From assembly GCF_025465275.1 (NCBI RefSeq), contig NZ_JAODNK010000010.1, forward strand, positions 1 through 64,000: 64,000 bases of DNA, written 5' to 3'. The translations under genes and the position numbers were made by a program. The stretch's first letter is position 1. Each line of letters starts with the position of its first letter. Positions 59,339 through 64,000 of this stretch are shown here, in pieces. Below the pieces are notes generated by a model. It was not told where the DNA came from. It saw only the letters and a program-made list of their open reading frames with translations, and did no database searches. Source of the DNA: Nocardia sp. Its GTDB lineage: Bacteria; Actinomycetota; Actinomycetes; Mycobacteriales; Mycobacteriaceae.

Positions 59339-59623
59339 ATGGCAGGTGATGTCGAATGGGCCGAAGTCTACGATCCGTCGTGGCAGCCGGAGTTCACCGA
59401 ACATCGGATCGGCACCGTTGTCCGGCTGACTGGGAACTGCCCTCGGTGCAACCACCCGACTGCAATGGACTTCGACAGGCTCATACCGGGCATACCGGGC
59501 GAAATTGTTAAAGGTGACGAGGAAGTCGTGACCATGTGCTGCAAATGCGGTCATCGGCACGAGGGCCACCCGGCTGACGACTCGAGCTGCGGTGCCTACT
59601 GGGCGACCGTGGCCACACTATGA
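59339..59623 (+). CDS. Small zinc-ribbon protein
   Basis: 94 residues from an ATG that leaves only 32 bp to the divergent CHAT gene. CPRC (34-37) and CKCGH (about 68-72, preceded by another Cys) are paired as in a zinc ribbon, with a later Cys (SSCGAYW) and several His nearby. No signal or membrane segment. The stop overlaps the start of the membrane-protein gene (ATGA), so the two are made together. A partner or nucleic-acid-binding role in the CHAT system is inferred. Confidence 0.68.
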   Translation: MAGDVEWAEVYDPSWQPEFTEHRIGTVVRLTGNCPRCNHPTAMDFDRLIPGIPGEIVKGDEEVVTMCCKCGHRHEGHPADDSSCGAYWATVATL

Positions 59624-60273
59624 GCACCCCGCAAGGTGAGCCGCAATCGGGTAACCCGGTTCCACCGGTGCAGCCGCCGGTGACGCTCAACTCCAAGCGC
59701 TGGGCGCAACGCGCAGACAGTCTGCAATTCACCGAATTGAGCAGTGTCCGTTCGGTTGCGCAGAACTGGCGCACCGGACTGGCCGGTCTCACCTCGCTGC
59801 TGTCGGTGACGTCGATCGTGGTGGCTCCCGGAGTGGCAGACCGGCTGAACGGTGTCTGCCGCCCGATCGCCGGGGTACTGGCCCTGGCCGGTCTCCTCGC
59901 ACTGCTCTACGGCACCTGGCAGGCCATGTCGGCGGCGTTCGGTGTCACCGGTGGGGCGGTCCGGATAACCGGTGAGCGTCTGCGCAAGTGGGAATCCGAC
60001 AGTGCGGGACAGGGAGCGGCAGCCCTCGCGCGGGCCCGCCGGGCGACCCTCACGGGATTGGTCCTGCTCATCGCCACAACGGCGGTCGTATTCTTCGGTG
60101 CGACAACGAACCCGGTGGGCACGTTCGTTCGCGCCGAGGGTCCCTCGGGATCCTTCTGTGGACACCTGGGTCACTCCGACGCGGAAAAGCTCGAGATCAT
60201 CGGTAATGACGGCTCGATCCACCAACTGGACCTCAAGGAATTGAAATCCATCCAGCCGACATCGTCTTGCTGA
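59620..60273 (+). CDS. Three-helix membrane protein of the CHAT locus
   Basis: 217 residues. After a Pro-rich start come three hydrophobic segments: TGLAGLTSLLSVTSIVVAPG, GVLALAGLLALLYGTW and LTGLVLLIATTAVVFFGA, with a conserved-looking polar region RITGERLRKWESDSAGQGAAAL between the second and third. A short C-terminal exported part (SGSFCGHLGHSD) ends in SSC. Such membrane partners are common in CHAT- or SLATT-associated conflict systems, where they may form the toxic pore or tether. This is inference; no family named. Translationally coupled to the zinc-ribbon gene. Confidence 0.68.
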   Translation: MSTPQGEPQSGNPVPPVQPPVTLNSKRWAQRADSLQFTELSSVRSVAQNWRTGLAGLTSLLSVTSIVVAPGVADRLNGVCRPIAGVLALAGLLALLYGTWQAMSAAFGVTGGAVRITGERLRKWESDSAGQGAAALARARRATLTGLVLLIATTAVVFFGATTNPVGTFVRAEGPSGSFCGHLGHSDAEKLEIIGNDGSIHQLDLKELKSIQPTSSC

Positions 60274-60297
60274 GGTAACCGATCTACTGAGCCATGA

Positions 60298-60363
60298 CAG
60301 CAGAAAGGCCCGGTCGAAACCGGGCCTGATCTGACCGTACTCTGGTGCGCGATACTGGGATTG
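60298..60363. repeat. Right direct repeat, att-like, in tRNA-Val 3' end
   Basis: Covers the last about 20 bases of the tRNA, its CCA and the terminator hairpin after it. It is the intact copy of the repeat whose degraded version is at 55443-55508. Confidence 0.75.
60306..60327 (-). terminator. Terminator of the tRNA-Gly/tRNA-Val unit
   Basis: AGGCCCGGT-CGAA-ACCGGGCCT is a perfect 9-bp stem with a stable CGAA-type loop, 15 bp after the tRNA-Val CCA on its strand, followed by TTTCTG on the minus strand. Confidence 0.85.
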
Positions 60364-60417
60364 AACCAGTGACCTCTTCCGTGTCAGGGAAGCGCTCTCC
60401 CGCTGAGCTAATCGCGC
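60343..60417 (-). tRNA. tRNA-Val(GAC)
   Basis: 72-nt body plus an encoded CCA. Acceptor GCGCGAT pairs with ATCGCGC, the D arm is GCTC-AGCGGGA-GAGC, the anticodon arm TTCCC-TGACACG-GGAAG-type stem presents GAC, and the T arm CACTGG-TTCAATC-CCAGT is complete. Its 3' end is the right att-like sequence of the island. Confidence 0.94.
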
Positions 60418-60432
60418 GTGTTCCCCCGTTGA

Positions 60433-60503
60433 GCGGATGACGAGATTCGAACTCGCGACCCTCACCTTGGCAAGGTGATGCGCTACCACTGCGCCACATC
60501 CGC
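60433..60503 (-). tRNA. tRNA-Gly(GCC), second copy
   Basis: Identical to the gene at 42.6 kb except for one base at position 9 (G for A). Anticodon GCC in TTGCCAA. It lies 15 bp upstream of tRNA-Val and is probably co-transcribed with it. CCA is not encoded. Confidence 0.95.
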
Positions 60504-60545
60504 TTGCTTGCCGGGGCTCGGGAGCCGATCGGCTTGCGGGACAGA

Positions 60546-60575
60546 ACTTTAGGGACAAACCGCCACAGATTGCAA
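60546..60575 (-). promoter_or_regulatory. Promoter of the tRNA-Gly/tRNA-Val unit
   Basis: TTGCAA and TAAAGT read on the minus strand with an 18-bp spacer, about 40 bp before the tRNA-Gly. The hexamers are close to the sigma-70-like consensus for a stable-RNA gene. The rest of 60504-60727 shows nothing else. Confidence 0.55.
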
Positions 60576-60727
60576 ATCGCCACCATAACGGGGGTGCGCG
60601 GGGCTGGTCTGGTCTCGTGGCGAGGTCCAGCCGGACCTGGCGCCGGCCCTGCGGCTGCGAGCGCTCGGCCAGGAGGTCCGTCGATGGAACGGAAGTCGCC
60701 GCCCGGCACCTTCTCGGCTGACGCCGA

Positions 60728-61423
60728 TCAGGAGCCCACGAATTCCCGGTCGCCATATTGCAGCCCGGCCGAATCCCATTGCCCGCCAAGGCCGCTGATA
60801 AGGTGGCGAGTCAATTCGAAATCGGCACGATCGATCACCAGAATCAGCGCACCGGATTCGGTGACAGATCCACCGCCGATCCGATCTCGCACCGCCGGAT
60901 CCGCCACCAGCGCATCATGGAAACGCGTCCGATCCACCCCGGTGACGGTAATGCTGACCGCATTCGCCCGCGCATCATCGGCGGGCAGCAATTCGAACGT
61001 CAGCACCGATTCCTGGTGGTACCGCACGCGCACATCATCGGCAATCCAGAACAGATTGCGACTGTCGGTACACGCCAGATGGAAATCGCGCGACCGCTCA
61101 TAAGTCGCTGCCCCGCTCTGGTCCGACCAGAAGACCCCATCCAGCAGGTCGGACCAGACCGGCAGCGCGAGCTCGGTCACCGCCGTCGCATCCACCGCAA
61201 TCTCGAACATCCCGAGCTGATCGTTCAATCGTGGATCGCTCGGATCGGTAATGGTGTCCGTGTTCTCGGTGGCGAACAGTTCCGCCGTGGGCTGCAACGG
61301 ATTTCCCGGCACACACGACGCCGGCCCGTACGCCTGCGCCGGGCCGACCGGGCCGGTGACCGCACCGGCCCCGGAAATCGCGAGTACGAAAGCCACAACG
61401 GCGGTAATGCGTGCGGTGGTCAT
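60728..61423 (-). CDS. Secreted hypothetical protein
   Basis: 231 residues with a signal peptide (MTTARITAVVAFVLAISGAG...AQA). The mature part contains TASCVPG-like cysteines (SCVPGNPLQPTAELFATENTD), GMFEIAVDATAVTELALP and VLTFELLPADDARANAVSITVTGVDR, a strand-rich pattern. No domain is recognised. It begins a minus-strand group with the PEP-mutase and exporter genes, but a 90-bp gap separates them. Confidence 0.6.
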   Translation of the reverse strand: MTTARITAVVAFVLAISGAGAVTGPVGPAQAYGPASCVPGNPLQPTAELFATENTDTITDPSDPRLNDQLGMFEIAVDATAVTELALPVWSDLLDGVFWSDQSGAATYERSRDFHLACTDSRNLFWIADDVRVRYHQESVLTFELLPADDARANAVSITVTGVDRTRFHDALVADPAVRDRIGGGSVTESGALILVIDRADFELTRHLISGLGGQWDSAGLQYGDREFVGS

Positions 61424-61509
61424 GCGGCGCTGCCTTTCGGTCGGGGCGACTGCTCTCCCACACTGCGGCTCGAATCCATCGGAATGCGGGACCTGAGCTG
61501 CATCGTAGG

Positions 61510-62271
61510 TCAGCTCAGCAGCTGCTGGACAGCGACTTTCAGGTCGGCCAGGGCGGCCCGGTAGAAACGGGGGCCGTACGACACCCGCGCGACGCCCACT
61601 TCCCGCAGTGTCGCCAGATCCAGGAAATCACCGGTATTGCCATTGACCGGGCCGGGAAGCTCGCTCACGAGCGTGGCGATATCGCGCTTCTCCCGCACAC
61701 CGATCGGATAGATGCAGTCGACACCGGCCTCCAGATAGCGCCGGCCGCGTCGTATGGCCTCCGCGACCCGTTCTGCTTCGGGTATCCCGGCGACCGGGAG
61801 GAAGACATCCACGCGGGCATTGATGACAATCGGAACTCCGGCATCATCGGCAGCCGAACGGACGCCGGCGAGCCACTGAGCGTGCGTTTCGGCCTCGAGC
61901 AGACCACCTGCCCGATGGTCGGTGTCCTCCAAGTTGCAGCCGACCGCTCCGATATCGAGCAGCCGATCCACCAATTCGCGTGGCCGCATGCCATAGCCGG
62001 CCTCGGCATCCACCGTCACAGGAACCGATACCGCCCGTGCGATACGACCCGCCGCGGCGAACATCTCCTGCCACGGCGCACCCTCACCATCGGGATAGCC
62101 GAGCATTGCCGAGATCGCGGCGCTGGCAGTCGCTACGACCGGAAACCCCGCCTCCGCCACGATCGCCGCACTGGCCGCATCCCACGCATTGGGGAGTACG
62201 AGCATCTCTCCGCGATGCAGTTCCCGCAGCAGCTCGGCACGAAGCTTCAGCACTGTCACATCTGTACTCAT
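61510..62271 (-). CDS. Isocitrate lyase/PEP mutase-family protein
   Basis: 253 residues of the isocitrate-lyase/phosphonomutase superfamily. LPNAWDAASAAIVAEAGFP, ATASAAISAMLGYPDGE, the metal-loop VDAEAGYG (normally DADTGYG) and NLEDTDHRAGG are the landmarks. The ATG has GGAGGATATCG upstream. Lyases of this type cleave C-C or C-P bonds next to a carbonyl; the D-to-E change in the loop makes the substrate uncertain. It follows the exporter gene by 44 bp and is probably in one operon. Confidence 0.9.
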   Translation of the reverse strand: MSTDVTVLKLRAELLRELHRGEMLVLPNAWDAASAAIVAEAGFPVVATASAAISAMLGYPDGEGAPWQEMFAAAGRIARAVSVPVTVDAEAGYGMRPRELVDRLLDIGAVGCNLEDTDHRAGGLLEAETHAQWLAGVRSAADDAGVPIVINARVDVFLPVAGIPEAERVAEAIRRGRRYLEAGVDCIYPIGVREKRDIATLVSELPGPVNGNTGDFLDLATLREVGVARVSYGPRFYRAALADLKVAVQQLLS

Positions 62272-62315
62272 CGATATCCTCCAAATCAAAAGAATGACTG
62301 TATGTTTCGACCGGA

Positions 62316-63752
62316 TCAGAGCGCCGAGGGCACACTCTCCGGCGCGGCACTTGGCGCCTGCAGTGGTTCAGCCGCCCGCTTCCCCGGCATTCCGAGCGCA
62401 ATGAGCATCCCGATGAACGCGAAGACGGCAACCGCACCCATCGCCGCCGCGAATCCCTTACTGAACTGCTCGGGCGACGAGTAACCCCCGGCACTCGAGA
62501 AGACAGCCACCGAAACCGCGACACCGAACACGCAACCGAAGGTGCGCAGCATCATGAACGCGCCCGACGCCTGACCGATCTCGTGTGGTCGCACCGCGCT
62601 GACCACCGCCTTCTGTGTTGCGGGCATGGCCATGGTGAGTCCGACCCCGCCGATGACCAATGCGGGCAGCAGCGTCAGATAATTCGTATTCGTTCCGACG
62701 ACAAGGGCAATCCAGCCCGTGCCGAGCGTCTGCAGCAGCAGTCCGCCGACCACGAACTTCCGCTCGCCGACCTTATCCGTCAACTTGCCTGCGATCGGTG
62801 CACACACCAATAGTGTTGCTGTCCAAGGCATCAGCCGCAGTCCAGCCCCGAGTGGCCCGTCACCCCGCACGATCTGAAAGTACTGCGCGAGAAAGAACAG
62901 CGTGCCGTACAGCGAAGCGAACACCAGCGCATTGGCCGGATTGGCCGTGGCGAACGCTCGTAAACGGAAGAACCGCATCGGCAGCATCGGCGCTTTCGAG
63001 CGCTGCTCCCACAGCACGAAGGAAATCACCAGTGCGACACCGAGTATCAGCGTGCTCAGCACCTCCGCACTGCGCCAGCCGGCCGTATTTCCGCGCACCA
63101 GACCCCAGATGACGCCGAACCCACCCGCAGTCACGAGCGCGACCCCCGGCAGGTCGAAACGTGTATTCGCACCGAAGCTTTCGTCGATTCGCCGAGCCGT
63201 CAACAAGATGGTGATCAGCCCGATCGGCAGGTTCAGCCAGAAAATCCACTGCCACGCCAGCCCTTCGGCGATGGCGCCGCCGATGAACGGGCCACTGAAT
63301 GTCGCCAGCCCGGTGATGCCCATGTACAGCCCCATCGCCTTGCCCCGGTGCTGCGGCGGGAACGCGGCGGTGAGCAGGGTGAGCGATAGCGGCAGCACCA
63401 GTGCCGCGCCGACGCCCTGTAGTGCCCGGAACATGATCAGCGTGCCGATATTCGGAGACAGTGCGCACGCCACCGAGGCAAGGGTGAACACCGCCAGCCC
63501 GGTATTGAACATGCGGCGGCGGCCGTATCGGTCACCCAGTGCGGCGCCGGTCAGCAGCAGTACCGCGAACGTCAAATTGTATGCGTTGACAGTCCATTCG
63601 AGTGATTCGACCGATGCCGTGAGATCCTTCCGGATCGTGGACAGGGCGGTTGTCACGACCAAACTGTCCAGGGCCATCATGAATGACGCCACCGAAGCAA
63701 GCCCCAATACCCATGCTTGCGTGGACGTCATTCGTCCTTCGTCGGTATTCAC
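62316..63752 (-). CDS. DHA2-family (EmrB/QacA-like) MFS exporter
   Basis: 478 residues, 14 transmembrane segments. MALDSLVVTTALSTI and EWTVNAYNLTFAVLLLTGA are DHA2 helix 1/2 motifs, GRRRMFNTGLAVF is the loop 2-3 signature, and GPFIGGAIAEGL is motif C. The start is GTG with AAGGAG upstream. It lies between the sigma factor and the PEP-mutase-family gene. Substrate unknown. Confidence 0.9.
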   Translation of the reverse strand: MNTDEGRMTSTQAWVLGLASVASFMMALDSLVVTTALSTIRKDLTASVESLEWTVNAYNLTFAVLLLTGAALGDRYGRRRMFNTGLAVFTLASVACALSPNIGTLIMFRALQGVGAALVLPLSLTLLTAAFPPQHRGKAMGLYMGITGLATFSGPFIGGAIAEGLAWQWIFWLNLPIGLITILLTARRIDESFGANTRFDLPGVALVTAGGFGVIWGLVRGNTAGWRSAEVLSTLILGVALVISFVLWEQRSKAPMLPMRFFRLRAFATANPANALVFASLYGTLFFLAQYFQIVRGDGPLGAGLRLMPWTATLLVCAPIAGKLTDKVGERKFVVGGLLLQTLGTGWIALVVGTNTNYLTLLPALVIGGVGLTMAMPATQKAVVSAVRPHEIGQASGAFMMLRTFGCVFGVAVSVAVFSSAGGYSSPEQFSKGFAAAMGAVAVFAFIGMLIALGMPGKRAAEPLQAPSAAPESVPSAL

Positions 63753-63798
63753 CGATACTCCTTAGTGCAAGGCTGAATGTGTTGATAGAAAACGCAGA

Positions 63799-64000
63799 TC
63801 AGTACCGCAGCGATCGCGGCAACCCGAAAATCGGCAGCAGTGAGTTGTCATGGAATCGCGTCAATGCGGCAATTCGACTGCCGCTCAATGTCAAAACCAG
63901 TACTCCGTGCGCGTGCAGGATCGGCGTCCGCGGATCACGCAGGTAATATCCGAACGCCGGTTGGCCGTTCGCCCGTGTCGGGATCAGCACATGCCGGCGG
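63799..64000 (-). CDS. ECF sigma factor with SnoaL-like C terminus (ECF41-type), partial
   Basis: Only the last 66 residues fall inside the window: PTRANGQPAFGYYL, RDPRTPILHAHGVLVL and SGSRIAALTRFHDNSLLPIFGLPRSLRY. This is the end of the SnoaL-like (NTF2) domain that closes ECF41-type RNA polymerase sigma-70 factors, where it regulates sigma activity. The start is beyond the window edge. The exporter and PEP-mutase genes lie directly downstream on the same strand and are possible targets. Confidence 0.8.
   Translation of the reverse strand, partial: RRHVLIPTRANGQPAFGYYLRDPRTPILHAHGVLVLTLSGSRIAALTRFHDNSLLPIFGLPRSLRY

Larger units (their letters stand above)
55443..60363. mobile_element. tRNA-Val-associated genomic island carrying a CHAT system
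   Basis: A 66-bp direct repeat (55443-55508 and 60298-60363, 59 of 66 positions alike) bounds about 4.8 kb. The right copy contains the 3' end of the tRNA-Val gene, its CCA and its terminator; the left copy is the same sequence without the rest of the tRNA. This is the pattern left by a site-specific integration into a tRNA 3' end. No integrase gene lies inside, so the element is degraded or was mobilised in trans. The cargo is the CHAT-STAND gene, a zinc-ribbon gene and a membrane-protein gene. Confidence 0.65.

Noticed and set aside
60298..60363. Right repeat as a second terminator only
   Set aside because: It includes the tRNA 3' end and is matched by an isolated copy 4.8 kb away, which a terminator family would not explain well.

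Overview
The window looks like chromosome from a mycolic-acid actinomycete, most probably Nocardia. It is G+C-rich, uses many GTG starts, and positions 874-10567 keep the gene neighbourhood of Mycobacterium tuberculosis Rv2670c-Rv2677c: coproporphyrinogen oxidase, hemQ, msrB, the cell-wall arabinosyltransferase aftC, a secreted hydrolase, a RibD-like reductase and a ZapE-like ATPase. Genus and synteny come from family recognition by eye, not from a search.

Layout. 1-873: end of a probable DUF222/HNH protein, then a large imperfect palindrome. 874-11470: the conserved heme/cell-wall block, interrupted by a 62-bp minisatellite, a threonine-dehydratase-like enzyme and a TetR gene. 11.6-33 kb: ordinary accessory metabolism made of enzyme-plus-regulator pairs (four TetR, PadR, MarR), several with a visible dyad or direct repeat between the divergent genes. 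It also holds an ABC-F ATPase remnant and two unusual proteins with possible degenerate nuclease folds. 33.5-36.5 kb: two translationally coupled MutS-like ATPases. 36.6-42 kb: small enzymes, a GtrA-like protein behind four 11-bp-spaced heptamers, and a 1157-residue SARP-NB-ARC-TPR regulator.

42.1-49.7 kb: a minus-strand cluster with a two-helix membrane protein, paired single-pass proteins of one family, an enlarged cutinase-like protein, two MinD/ParA-like proteins lacking the Walker lysine and a glycine-zipper exported protein, plus a divergent lipoprotein. It resembles an envelope-spanning transfer or secretion module, but no motor ATPase or relaxase is in view. 50-55 kb: two MerR regulators with 19-bp-spacer promoters, a hydrolase, a lipoprotein and a small secreted protein.

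55.4-60.5 kb: a CHAT-STAND-repeat protein (1273 residues), a zinc-ribbon protein and a membrane protein lie between two 66-bp direct repeats. One repeat contains the 3' end of tRNA-Val, so this looks like a small tRNA-targeted island carrying a probable biological-conflict system. Two nearly identical tRNA-Gly genes (42.6 and 60.4 kb) bracket the wider interval. 60.7-64 kb: a secreted protein, a PEP-mutase-family enzyme, a drug exporter and the end of an ECF sigma factor.

Best candidates for something undescribed: the CHAT island, the MutS-like pair, and the degenerate-MinD/cutinase cluster.
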